Shown here: positions 1 to 35,135 of the stretch, in pieces
Layout of the letters: every line of letters starts with the position of its first letter
Numbering within the stretch: the stretch's first letter is position 1
NCBI GenBank assembly: GCA_021186555.1
Contig: JAJKFL010000237.1
Span: forward strand, 1,632,558-1,696,557
Length of the DNA: 64,000 bases
Origin: Reticulitermes speratus
Taxonomy: Eukaryota > Arthropoda > Insecta > Blattodea > Rhinotermitidae
Direction: 5' to 3'
Program-made: the position numbers and the translations under genes
Notes under the pieces: model-generated
Told to the model about the DNA's origin: nothing
The model's database searches: none
The model's input: the letters and a program-made list of their open reading frames with translations, nothing else

Positions 1-3000
1 AGGATACTGTTAATGAGGAGCTGCATGATGTGTGGGCCTGCGTGGGAGGAAGTGACAAGAGACTGTAGGATACTGTATAATGAGGAGCTGCATGATGTGT
101 GGGCCTGCGTGGGAGGAAGTGACAAGAGACTGTAGGATACTGTTAATGAGGAGCTGCATGATGTGTGGGCCTCGTGGGAGGAAGTGACAAGAGACTGTAG
201 GATACTGTATAATGAGGAGCTGCATGATGTGTGGGCCTGCGTGGGAGGAAGTGACAAGAGACTGTAGGATACTGTATAATGAGGAGCTGCATGATGTGTG
301 GGCCTCGTGGGAGGAAGTGACAAGAGACTGTAGGATACTGTTAATGAGGAGCTGCATGATGTGTGGGCCTCGTGGGAGGAAGTGACAAGAGACTGTAGGA
401 TACTGTATGAGGAGCTGCATGATGTGTGGGCCTCGTGGGAGGAAGTGACAAGAGACTGTAGGATACTGTTAATGAGGAGCTGCATGATGTGTGGGCCTCG
501 TGGGAGGAAGTGACAAGAGACTGTAGGATACTGTATAATGAGGAGCTGCATGATGTGTGGGCCTGCGTGGGAGGAAGTGACAAGAGACTGTAGGATACTG
601 TATAATGAGGAGCTGCATGATGTGTGGGCCTCGTGGGAGGAAGTGACAAGAGACTGTAGGATACTGTATAATGAGGAGCTGCATGATGTGTGGGCCTGCG
701 TGGGAGGAAGTGACAAGAGACTGTAGGATACTGTTAATGAGGAGCTGCATGATGTGTGGGCCTCGTGGGAGGAAGTGACAAGAGACTGTAGGATACTGTT
801 AATGAGGAGCTGCATGATGTGTGGGCCTGCGTGGAGGAAGTGACAAAGACTGTAGGATACTGTTAGAGGAGCTGCATGATGTGTGGGCCTGTGGGAGGAA
901 GTGACAAGAGACTGTAGGATACTGTATAATGAGGAGCTGCATGATGTGTGGGCCTCGTGGGAGGAAGTGACAAGAGACTGTAGGATACTGTATAATGAGG
1001 AGCTGCATGATGTGTGGGCCTGCGTGGGAGAAGTGACAAGAGACTGTAGGATACTGTATAATGAGGAGCTGCATGATGTGTGGGCCTCGTGGGAGGAAGT
1101 GACAAGAGACTGTAGGATACTGTATAATGAGGAGCTGCATGATGTGTGGCCTGCGTGGGAGGAAGTGACAAGAGACTGTAGGATACTGTTATGAGGAGCT
1201 GCATGATGTGTGGGCCTCGTGGGAGGAAGTGACAAGAGACTGTAGGATACTGTTAATGAGGAGCTGCATGATGTGTGGGCCTCGTGGGAGGAAGTGACAA
1301 GAGACTGTAGGAACTGTTAGAGGAGCTGCATGATGTGTGGGCCTACGGGGAGGAAGTGACAAGAGACTGTAGGATACTGTATAATGAGGAGCTGCATGAT
1401 GTGTGGGCCTCGTGGGAGGAAGTGACAAGACTGTGGATACTGTATATGAGGAGCTGCATGATGTGTGGCTGCGGGGAGGAGTGACAAGAGACTGTAGGAT
1501 ACTGTATAGGAGCTGCATGATGTGTGGGCTACGTGGGAGGAAGTGACAGAGCTGTAGGATACTGTTAATGAGGAGCTGCATGATGTGTGGGCCTTGGAGG
1601 AAGTGACAAGAGACTGTAGGATACTGTTATGAGGAGTGCATGATGTGTGGGCCCGTGGAGGAAGTGACAGAACTGTAGGATACTGTATAATGAGGAGCTG
1701 CATGATGTGTGGGCCTCGTGGGAGGAAGTGACAAGAGACTGTAGGATACTGTGTAATGAGGAGCTGCATGATGTGTGGCTCGTGGGAGAAGTGACAAGAG
1801 ACTGTAGGATAGTATAATGAGGAGCGCATGATGTGTGGCCTCTGGAGGAAGTGACAAGAGACTGTAGGTACTGTTAATGAGGAGCTGCATGATGTGGGCC
1901 TGCGTGGGAGAAGTGACAGAGACTGTAGGATACGTATAATGAGGAGCTGCATGATGTGTGGGCCTGTGGGAGGAAGTGACAAGAGACTGTAGGATACTGT
2001 GTAATGAGGGCTGCATGATGTGTGGGCCTGCTGGGAGGAAGTGACAAGAATGTAGGTACTGTTAAGAGGAGCTGCATGATGTTGGGCTACGTGGAGGAAG
2101 TGACAAGAGACTGTGGATACTGTTAATGAGGAGCTGCATGAGTGTGGCCTGCGGGGAGGAAGTGACAAAGACTGTGGATCTGTTAATGAGGCTGCTGATG
2201 TGTGGGCCTCGTGGGAGGAGTGCAAGAGCTGTAGGATACTGTATATGAGGAGCTGCATGATGTGTGGGCCTCGTGGGAGGAAGTGACAAGAGACTGTAGG
2301 ATACTGTTAATGAGAGCTGCATGATGTGTGGGCCTGCGTGGGAGGAAGTGACAAGAGACTGTAGGATACTGTGTAATGGGAGCTGCATGATGTGTGGGCC
2401 TACGTGGGAGGAAGTGACAAGAGACTGTAGGATACTGTTAATGAGGAGCTGCATGGTGTTGGGCCTACGTGGGAGGAAGTGACAAGAGACTGTAGGATAC
2501 TGTATAATGAGGAGCTGCATGATGTGTGGGCCTACGTGGGAGGAAGTGACAAGAGACTGTAGGATACTGTAAATGAGGAGCTGCATGATGTGTGGGCCTG
2601 CGTGGGAGAAGTGACAAGAGACTGTAGGATACTGTTAATGAGGAGCTGCATGATGTGTGGGCCTGCGTGGAGGAAGACAAGAGACTGTAGGTACTGTTAA
2701 TGAGGAGTGCATGATGTGTGGGCCTACGTGGGAGGAAGAGTGACAAGAGACTGTAGGATACTGTATAATGAGAGCTGCATGATGTGTGGGCCTACGTGGG
2801 AGGAAGTGACAAGAGACTGTAGGATACTATATAATGAGGAGCTGCATGATGTGTGGGCCTACGTGGGAGGAAGTGACAAGAGACTGTAGGATACTGTATA
2901 ATGAGGAGCTGCATGATGTGTGGGCCTACGTGGGAGGAAGTGACAAGAGACTGTAGGATACTGTATAATGAGGAGCTGCATGATGTGTGGGCCTACGTGG

Positions 3001-3189
3001 GAAGAAGTGACAAGAGACTGTAGGATACTGTATAATGAGGAGCTGCATGATGTGTGGGCCTACGTGGGAGGAAGTGACAAGAGACTGTAGGATACTGTAT
3101 AATGAGGAGCTGCATGATGTGTGGGCCTACGTGGGAGGAACTGACAAGAGACTGTAGGATACTGTATAATGAGGAGCTGCATGATGTGT
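1..3189 (+). repeat. 66-67 bp tandem array, about 48 copies, derived from a LINE C-terminal coding segment
   Basis: The unit contains GGAGCTGCATGATGTGTGGG and GAAGTGACAAGAGACTGTAG and repeats every 66-67 bp from the window edge to 3189. On the plus strand one frame reads ...EEVTRDCRILYNEELHDVW..., matching the LINE segment of type EVTGxWRxLHNEELHDLYSSP. The last copy runs straight into the next codons of that LINE (NIVRVIKS, about 3199-3225). Copies at about 800-2250 carry many 1-3 bp deletions, whereas copies after about 2740 are nearly uniform. The array is open at the window edge. The ORFs it contains are products of the period, not genes. Confidence 0.95.
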
Positions 3190-3262
3190 GCCGCTCAGCA
3201 ACATTGTTAGGGTGATCAAGTCAGACAAGACGAGAAAAGTGGCATTTTACAAAAACTGAAAC
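3190..3262 (+). mobile_element. LINE C-terminal remnant continuing out of the 66 bp array
   Basis: After the last array copy the plus strand reads NIVRVIKSDKTRKVAFY after a 1-2 nt frame adjustment. This matches the conserved NIIRVIKSRRMRWAGHV stretch of the same LINE family seen complete at 47711-48186. It is a short truncated relic that anchors the origin of the array. Confidence 0.6.
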
Positions 3263-4179
3263 CAAAATAAATTCATGCCATCTTCCATACAAAAAATGTT
3301 TTCCTCTTTTCAATTCCCCAAAACTGAAGGCTAACTATCAAAGAAAGAAAGGAAGGAAGGAAGAAACAAACAAACAAACAAATTAACTAAATGACTATGT
3401 CCATGGAGCACAGTCTTTCCTGACAACATTATATTTCCTCAGCTAGTCACGAAACTCTATGCATTTTATAGAGCCTCAAGGTTCATAACTGTGTTTGTAA
3501 AAGCCTTCCACTTGGTCCTATCCTGAGCAAGATGAATCCAGTGTTGCCCTCTCATCCTGTTTCCCTAAAATCCCTTTTAATATTATCTTCCCGTCTGCAC
3601 ACAGGTTTTCCAGATGGTCTTCCAAGTGGTCTCGTTCCTTCATGATTCTCTGCCAGAACCCTGTGTGCTCCCACATGTGCCATCCACCCCAACCTCCTTT
3701 ATTTGATCACCCAGAAATGAAATATTTAAATGAATGAAATTATAACAGTGGCCGTCATTCTGTCTGCCTGCTGAACTTCACTATATATGGTTATAAAGTC
3801 GATTACAGAAACAAAGTGGAGGAAACACAGAGATGCAGCACACATGACAGAAATATATTCCGTAACTGGTAGAAAAACCTTCCTTATAACAGCATGGTAG
3901 ATGGCACTATGCCATTAAAATGCAGTGAGTTAAATGAATTGGGTGAGCTGAAAAAAAAAATGTGTTCCAAAATACAAGGACTTTAACTGATTAAGAAAAA
4001 AGTTTCAAGGCTTCTGCAATATGATGCCATGTAGAGTGGTATGAACCGATGTTTAAGAGGGGTGCGATTCCTCTGCCATCACATCAGTCCAAATCAGCAC
4101 CACATTCCAAAAGTCTTGTATCTTCATCACCATCACAGCGAGAACCTGCACTCTCACAGGTTAGAAATATTTTGCTTAC
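3263..4179. other. Intron sequence of the left amine-oxidase unit, with TE debris
   Basis: No exon was recognised here. Low-complexity GAAA/GGAA and CAAA runs lie near 3340-3380, and a decayed minus-strand LINE fragment lies at 3462-3712. The second exon of the left amine-oxidase unit must lie beyond the window start, because neither an RIGGRI-type nor a GAQWVHGE-type motif is present here. Confidence 0.5.
3462..3712 (-). mobile_element. Decayed LINE C-terminal fragment
   Basis: On the minus strand, with frame changes, it reads VIK-RRLGWMAHVG, then ENHEGTRPLGRPSGKPVCRR, then EDNIKRDF, and ends like HLAQDRxKWKAFxNTVMNL. This is the C-terminal tail typical of a LINE family with several other fragments in this window (10250, 22870-25410, 47711, 52560). 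It is inactive and 5'-truncated. Confidence 0.7.
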
Positions 4180-4316
4180 CTTCTAGAATTCTGATATTCG
4201 TAACTCCATTTTCTATCAAAGTTTTAGCAGCTGCAAGACCAGCAATGCCAGCACCAATAATAATCACTTGGTAGAAGTTCATGTGGTCCAGCACTGGTAC
4301 ACTGGGATTATGGCAA
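4180..4316 (-). CDS. First exon (FAD-binding) of a second amine-oxidase unit; partial
   Basis: The exon starts after a TTTTGCAG acceptor (A/G at 4318-4317) and ends at a GTAAGC donor (4179-4174). From ATG at 4282-4280 it encodes MNFYQVIIIGAGIAGLAAAK and ends in ILE plus one base of the next codon. GAGIAG is the dinucleotide-binding GxGxxG of the flavin amine oxidase family. The intron falls right after LE(A/G), a position not split in the neighbouring copy at 29458-29603. The exon is also open upstream of its ATG in the same frame, in the phase needed to join the preceding exon at 5727 (GG|T). It can therefore be read either as exon 1 of a separate gene with a 5'UTR intron or as the start of a second domain of one long protein. 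The rest lies left of the window or within unread intron. Confidence 0.8.
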
Positions 4317-4461
4317 CTGCAAAAGGTCAGGAATATATACATGTAATGTGAGGCATGCACTGCCATAAGGGCATAACGCTCGAGAAACGAAGTCTTAGAA
4401 AATTAGACTACTACAAAAATCAAAATTTCTTAAAAGTTTCTCTTGTCAACTGGAATAAAAC

Positions 4462-4611
4462 TTGAGATGTATGTATGTTGTATGTATGTTGTATGTATGT
4501 TGTATGTATGTATGTATGTATGTATGTATGTATGTATGTTGTATGTATGTTGTATGTATGTATGTATGTATGTTGTATGTATGTATGTGTGTATGTATGT
4601 ATGTATGTAAT
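4462..4611. repeat. (TATG)n microsatellite with TTG interruptions
   Basis: Tetranucleotide run of GTATGTAT with regularly spaced GTTGTATG variants. The minus-strand reading frame YIHTYIHT through it is simple-sequence and not a gene. Confidence 0.95.
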
Positions 4612-5519
4612 TCAACACACTTCAGTTAATCCTTAAAAAAATAAAAAATATAACACGCATTTCACATAAAGTATCCATATGCTTCACTACATCCATTATA
4701 TACAGCAGGTGATAAGGTAAGTCATTGTTAAACATGAGCAATTCATTAACAGAGTAAAAGGAGTGTGTATTTAAGTATCTTCTTAATGCTATGTCAAATT
4801 GAGCCTTTTACGCATAAGACTTGTGACACTACATACTGAACTGTTGAATATCTTGATGCCAGAACAGTACATACTGTGCTGAAAAAGTGAAACGTTGGGC
4901 ACCTGACACAGTACAACACGGTGCGACTGTAAGACTAATACAGAAAACGACCAAGAACCTGTAACATTCACACTCAGCTACACAACCTTACCACTGCACC
5001 ACTGATACTGACCACAAAGCACTGGGGGGGGGGATGTTCAACACTCCAAACCCCCCGTTATCAAAGCAAAGACAAAAGCCCAGTTCCCATACACAAGCAC
5101 TTATGTCAAGGAAAGTTATGCATGAATAATGTGCAAACAGACGCTCAGGACTCTGCTGTACCTCAAGGTCGCACTTGATACTGTGCACACAGCATGTCAA
5201 GATAGCGTCATTCTTGATTTACATTATCAAATACATAATTAAGCCATCCTACAGATCTACATGGAATTTCCACTCATTTCAATCAGAACAGATTTTATCA
5301 TGCTAGAAGCTTTTATAACCACACGGAGATGCATCTTGTATAAATAATGGCACAATATGTTTTATTTACTGTACAGTACAGCTTCAAAGTACCACAGAAC
5401 TGTATTTGTACATTATGATACTCTATGATAATACATCACTTATGTACTGCTGTGAACTATTTGTAAACAAAAAAAAAATTACTGAACAAATTACAACACA
5501 GATATCTCATTTCTTACAA

Positions 5520-5649
5520 TGTCTACACAATGTAGCATAGACACGTGTCTACACAATGTGGCATAGACACGTGTCTACACAATGTGGCATAGACATGTGT
5601 CTACACAATGTGGCATAAACACGTGTCTACACAATGTGGCATAGACATG
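5520..5649. repeat. 26 bp tandem repeat, 5 copies
   Basis: The unit begins TGTCTACACAATGTGGCATA and ends GACACG or GACATG. Five head-to-tail copies. It lies just beyond the 3' end of amine-oxidase exon 8. Confidence 0.95.
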
Positions 5650-5722
5650 TGACCTAACACAATCTCATTTGCATGAAACTGCAGAGTACATTCAGGATAT
5701 GTCACAAGAAGTACTGCCTTAC

Positions 5723-29603
<23,881 letters not shown>

Positions 29604-32090
29604 CTGGGAAAGAGGAAAACACATACACCATGAAACACAACCCATAGAACCATCTGCCACACATTTATTCACAGATTATGACAAAGCACTATATTTTCTG
29701 AAAGACACAAGACTCATCTACAACAGATGAAGTGTGTGAAATGTAACAGTGACATGAAATTGTGTAAAATAAATAAAATTAACGATGAATAAGAATGGAA
29801 GTGCAGAAAAATTATAGGAAATAAAAGATGCTCAGCATCCAAAAGTATATGTCATTGATCCTGAATCACCAGAAGCAACCTAATGCTCTTGGAAATCATA
29901 CTGCTGACATACAACCTTATAAGATAAGTAATATCACACATAATACAACTAGAGCACCTAATTCAACACAAGAGATCATGCCGGGAGACAATGCTGGAAT
30001 ACAAAGAAACATCATCTGAAAAACAGGAAGATCAAATACAATCGCAGAAATTGGTAAAAGTAAATTTTTAAAACTAAAGTACAACAGGGAACACCATGTG
30101 AAAAACAATGGATGTTCCGCGGTGTGGCAAGGGAGTCAAGAAAGGCTTTCCAGTCCCCACACTAGGCCGAACAGCAAGCATGCTAAAGAAAGTAATAACA
30201 GAATGTATATACACTACCTGGCACAATAATCATATGCGACTCCTAGGTCTTCTATAGCACTCTAAAAGACTAAAACACACACACACCAAACACTAAACCA
30301 CACCATAACATTTCTCGACGAAACAACTGAGGCACTTACTAACATCATCGAAAGCACGTGGAGACATGTTAAGCATCACTGCACCCATGCAACAGAAAAC
30401 TTGACATTATTACTTCGCCGAGTTTATATTCACGAAGAAATGCCAAGCATTCAACGTATACTAATTCACTTAATTTATCGACATCATCAGAAACGTGGCC
30501 CGGAGCCAAACGCCGACAACAGAAGCTGAAGCAGAGCAGGATAATAACAAAATTGAATAACAACCTAACCTCACGCCGACACAAATATCACAAGCAGACG
30601 ATGGAAAGTAAATAACTGAATACCGACCGATACTAACGCCCCAAGCGGACAATCACGAAAACATGACACTACCAACCTACTATATAATCTGGCCCACAGA
30701 TTACTACTGGCCTACCAATTACAAAACGTTCAAAATGAGATAACGAAACAACCAAGTAATAGCCCTGAACACGACAAACAATACCAACGCAATTACAAGA
30801 TAACCACAAAAAACGTGACACTACCAAACACATATCACGTACCAGACGTTCAAAGTGAAACATGAGTGGTGTGCAAATAGTGGAGTACAGCTGTTTACAC
30901 GATTTACATTTGTTAGGGATACAATACACACGTTCTAACAAAAGTGACCTTTGGCTGAGATGCAATACAGGTGATAGTACCAAAATTAGTACCACCAAGA
31001 TCTTTACTACGTGTAACTTTGCCACATGGTTCAAGGGACTACCCTAAAGATACAGGAGTGCCTTATATTGAAGTAATTACATTTCAAGGTACGTGTACAT
31101 CACAGCACGTAATATGCCATAAATATGTCAACTGTAATCAATTAATTTCTACATACCTACATAAACGTAAGACCTTCCTGCAACAACACCTTTCCGCCTT
31201 CGCTACACTATAAGGATAATACTTTATCTGTAGCTGTACAAGGGCAACTACCGCACGCACGGGCAAACACATACAGGAGCACGGATTAGGGCCGACGGGA
31301 TCATTCAAAAGAATGGACGCACATCTGGGAATTACAGAGTTGCATATGGTTCCCATTTCCGAGGCAACTGTATGCACATATGTTTTAATCTCTGCAAAAA
31401 TTTGCTCTAAAGTGCTTAGTTTCTCTTGTCACAAGATACGAACGCACAGCATGAACAACTCGCGCACACATATCGTAACTGATGGCAAAACTCCGACATT
31501 CTCTGGCCACTGTAGCCATAGATTACCTTCTCACCGTACCTGTCCTGCCATCTCTGTTCCGTTAATTGAGTTACCACGAATGTAACGCTACCTGTACCCA
31601 AAGTTGGTACTAACATGACATGTTTCACACGGCTGTGCGTTCTGACGACACAGTCCCGTGAACTTGCATCCACGATAAGATACCGAAACATTGGGCAACA
31701 AAAACCCAGTGACAGAGCGTAGTTCTCCAGATCTGAACTGCACCATTTCAAATAACTGAAAACTAAAAAAAAAAATGAAATCCTGACATTGGAAAGGACC
31801 TTGCAAGTCTGTTAGATAAAATTTCAATTTCAATTCATTCACACATCCATACTATTACAATTGTAGCATCTGGACAAGTCTTATAATATTTCACATACAT
31901 TCCGACACATCCATTACAGTTCAAAATCCTTCAACTATATGATACACTAACTTACCAATAAAATTATAAAATATGTGTATTTATCATTCATTCATCACCT
32001 CCATCCATAAGTCATCGTAAGTGGTTATGAGGGGATATGACAGTGTAGACATAATACTTATAGAAATACAAGTGCAAAACATCCCATACA
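29604..32090. other. Region upstream of amine-oxidase exon 1; no gene recognised
   Basis: It should contain the 5'UTR exon and promoter of the amine oxidase, but no convincing donor or core promoter could be chosen. The longest minus-strand frames (30669-31034, 31416-31842) lack family motifs. AT-rich throughout. Confidence 0.35.
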
Positions 32091-32096
32091 AACACT

Positions 32097-32416
32097 TCAA
32101 TAGTTAAGAAATTCTTCTACTGAATACAAACACTCTTCAATCAGAAAGTCAATAAGTTTCTTTTTAAATTTTGTCAAAGTTTCAGTACTTTTAATTTCCT
32201 TTGCCAATCTGTTATAAATATGGATACCACTATAAGTTGTACTTTTTTCAAACAATTTAGTATTATGACCTGTTATAAACAAATCCGATTTTTGTCTTGT
32301 ATCATGTAAATGGATCATAGAGTTGGTTTTGTATATAAACTGCAGAAGAATTTCATAAATATACATACATGGCAATGTCATGATCTTCAATGCCCGAAAT
32401 AAAGGTTTACAGCTAC
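32097..32416 (-). mobile_element. Non-LTR retrotransposon RT C-terminal fragment
   Basis: The minus strand reads LFRALKIMTLPCMYIYEILL, then HDTRQKSDLFI, TTYSGIHIYNRLAKEIKS and FKKKLIDFLIEECLYSVEEF. The pattern LKILTLPxLYIYE...HxTR...xGxxLxNxLP...LxxFLxxxxYSxxEF is the tail of Jockey-type LINE ORF2 proteins. It is 5'-truncated. Confidence 0.7.
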
Positions 32417-32984
32417 TAGTTCATAATACATTTGAGTGAGTGCATGTGAAACGGCTCTTTGTAACATTTTTGAGTTGCTAATTCCACTTTCTCTCACTAA
32501 CTGGTCTTCCACACTGTTCATCACTAAGGTGCTATCTAATCATGATCACTGGCAAATAATGGGTCGAAACAACAGTTCGAACAATATAACAACGCAGCCA
32601 ATAAAATGAGAGTACTCTTAGCGTATGTGAGCACAAGTGACTACATTAAGTGCTCTCGCCTAGTAGTATTCTTCTGCCACTTTCATCTCATTGCACTTTC
32701 ATTCTTGCAAGGAAAAATTCGTCACATTTCAAAAATGTTATTTTGATTTTTTTTACTCTTAAAATTGAAGTCTGAAATTGCGTAACTTGAAACTGCATAA
32801 GTTGCGGGCTGTCTGGATTCATTACTTACCGAGTGCTAAATGTTTACTTCATTAAAAACCATACCACAGTACTCTGCATACCTTACAAAAGTCAGCTTAC
32901 TTACTGGCACCTTCCATGCTGCATTATCAGACGATACTTACGATTTATGTATGATTCACCTGCAGTGACTACTCAGATTCAATT

Positions 32985-33260
32985 CAAGCAATGCATGTTT
33001 TTTACAACACATATGCTAGACGCCGGTCTTACAAGAAATGCTGTCATAAAATAAAACAAATTTTTCCTGATGCACCTGTTCCAAAACAATTTTTAAAAAA
33101 TGTAAGAAGTTTTCAAACAACCGATCCAATTTCAGACTGTAAGAGAACACACAGAAACGTCTTTTTAAATGAAGAACTATATGACTTTGGCACCAGATTG
33201 GAACTCTCCAAGATGATCTTTGGATCCTTCCTTGCAAAGCAAACAGGTGTGGTCACATGA
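32985..33260 (+). mobile_element. Transposase helix-turn-helix N-terminal fragment (Tc1/mariner superfamily)
   Basis: The plus strand reads FYNTYARRRSYKKCCHKIKQ, then IFPDAPVPKQFLKNVRSFQT, DCKRTHRNVFLNEELYDFGT and FLAKQTGVV. This is the HTH block seen at the start of a family of mariner-like or retroelement-linked transposases (SYxxCxxKFxxxFPxxPVPxxxTVxNxVxKFxxTGSVxDxKR...). No catalytic half follows. Confidence 0.55.
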
Positions 33261-33651
33261 CAACACGAAACACAAGATAACTGCCACAGTTGCAAGATTT
33301 CTGTAGTTTAAACACTCTACGACACATATCATGTGGCCAGAGTGATTTTGTGAACTGCTAGCTGCAAGAGGTGTATAATGGAAAAACAAACCATGTACTC
33401 ATTCTGTTTAACAATGAAGTTTACTTTCATTGCAGAGCATGGGTAAACTCTCTCCCCCTATCTCAAAAAAAAAAAAAATGTTAGCCCACAGAGAATCATG
33501 TTAATCTGCCAAGTGCCACAACATGACAAGCAGACATGTAAGTGCACATTCTTTCTGAACTCCCAACTTTTCAGAATACCTCAAGGCAGTGTTCCCAACT
33601 AGGGTTTCGCAGAACATCATTAGGTGTTCTGCCATTAATCGTGACATAAGG

Positions 33652-33845
33652 TAAAAGTTAAAGTTCTCCCTAGAACAGGCCATGAAGGCCCAGAGGGGGA
33701 GTAGAGGTATAGCTCTACTCTTTCTTTAACCTCGGCACTAGATGAGGGTGGGTTGTCAACTCCACACCGCGGCCGCTTTACCCCCGGGAAAGGAGGCTGG
33801 GTGGGCACCAGGGCCATTCTGGAGGGGTGTGGAAAATACATGAAA
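33652..33845 (-). mobile_element. SINE body fragment (family of 20766), minus orientation
   Basis: It shares AAGGTAAAAGTTAAAGTTCT, GGCCATGAAGGCCCAGAG, TAGAGGTATAGCTCTACTC and CTTTACCCCCGGGAAAGGAG (plus strand) with the bodies at 46145-46372 and 17283. The tRNA head is missing. Confidence 0.75.
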
Positions 33846-34148
33846 ACTGTGAAATACTAGAAATGATCCCACACATACCTTGAAATATTGTGGGAATATT
33901 TGCCTGGAAATCGGCAATACTAAAGTAATCTCCAGGCGCTACCACCTGCCTCTTTGTCTTGTTTTCATTTTCACAGGAAGGCATGCTTTGGAATATGAGA
34001 AATTACTTCAGGATTTCGTCCATGGAGAAAAGATTATGAAACACTGCCTTAAGGACTAAATGATTTACTACACATCACAGGCATACATGTGCTCTCCACT
34101 GCAGTGCAATGACGTTACATAGGAATGCTCTCCTCACTAAATTACATA

Positions 34149-35135
34149 TTACGGCGCATAAGTTAATGGCTGCTCTCCATCATGTATGCGCTGATGTGCC
34201 TGGAGAATATCCTTGCGACGGAATGACTTATTACACACCGCACAGTTATATGGACGCTCTCCACTATGTATACGCTGATGTGCCTTTAGATCGCCCTTCT
34301 GACTAAAAGATCTACTACACACGTCACAGGTATACGGCCGCTCTCCACTGTGTATGCGCTGATGTGTCTTTAGATTACACTTCTGACTGAAAGACTTATT
34401 ACACATGTCACAAGTATATGGGCGATCTCCACTGTGTATTCGTTGATGTGCCTTCAGAATATATTTGCGACTGAAAGATTTAGTGCACACATCGCAGGTA
34501 TATTTGCGTTCTCCACTATGTATGTGCTGATGTGTAATTAGGAAACTGTTCCGCTTGAAAGACTTACTACATACAACACAAGTATATGGGTGCTCTCCAT
34601 TATGCATTCGTTCATGTGCCTTGAAGGTAACCCTGTCACTAAATGACTTATTACACACATCACAGGTATATGGCCGCTCTCCACTATGTTTGCGTTGATG
34701 TACCTTCAGAATATCCTTGCGACTGAATGACTTATTACATGCGTCACACACATAGGGGCGCTCTCCAGTATGTATGCGCCGATGTGCCTTTAGATCGCCA
34801 TTCTGACTGAAAGTTTTACCACATACATCACACGTATATGGCCGCTCTCCACTGTGTATGCGCTGATGTGTATTGAGATGACCCTTCTGACTAAAAGACT
34901 TATTACAAATATCACAAGTGTATGGGCGCTCTCCACTATGTATGCGGTGATGCGTCTTTAAAAAATACTTCCGACTGAAAGACTTTCTACACACATCACA
35001 TACATATGACTGCTCTCCATGATGCATGCTTTCATTTGCCTTGAGAATACACTTGCACCTGAATGACTTATTATGTCCATCACAGGCACACATGTGATTC
35101 TTGTCATGCATGAGCTGATTTTCACTAAAAATACT
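34149..35135 (-). CDS. Zinc-finger gene exon 3: ten C2H2 fingers
   Basis: The acceptor is TTTTTTTTACAG at 35136, after a long pyrimidine tract. Fingers follow the pattern CxxCxKSFSxxxxLxxHxRIHSGERPY. The first repeat (CACDGHNKSFRCKCILKANE) has lost a zinc-binding His. Then come ten fingers, from YVCDVCRKSFSRKYFLKTHH to YNCAVCNKSFRRKDILQAHQ. The hydrophobic stretch upstream (FLAFIPILIFFLFFL) is translated pyrimidine tract, not protein. Confidence 0.95.
   Translation of the reverse strand, partial: SIFSENQLMHDKNHMCACDGHNKSFRCKCILKANESMHHGEQSYVCDVCRKSFSRKYFLKTHHRIHSGERPYTCDICNKSFSQKGHLNTHQRIHSGERPYTCDVCGKTFSQNGDLKAHRRIHTGERPYVCDACNKSFSRKDILKVHQRKHSGERPYTCDVCNKSFSDRVTFKAHERMHNGEHPYTCVVCSKSFKRNSFLITHQHIHSGERKYTCDVCTKSFSRKYILKAHQRIHSGDRPYTCDMCNKSFSQKCNLKTHQRIHSGERPYTCDVCSRSFSQKGDLKAHQRIHSGERPYNCAVCNKSFRRKDILQAHQRIHDGEQPLTYAP

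Noticed and set aside
10..2889. Many Ser/His/Pro-rich frames
   Set aside because: Shadows of the 66-67 bp array; frames change with every indel between units.
31416..31842. Minus-strand frames containing FEMVQFRSGELRSVTGFLLP
   Set aside because: No family recognised, the two frames conflict, and there is no support for exons.
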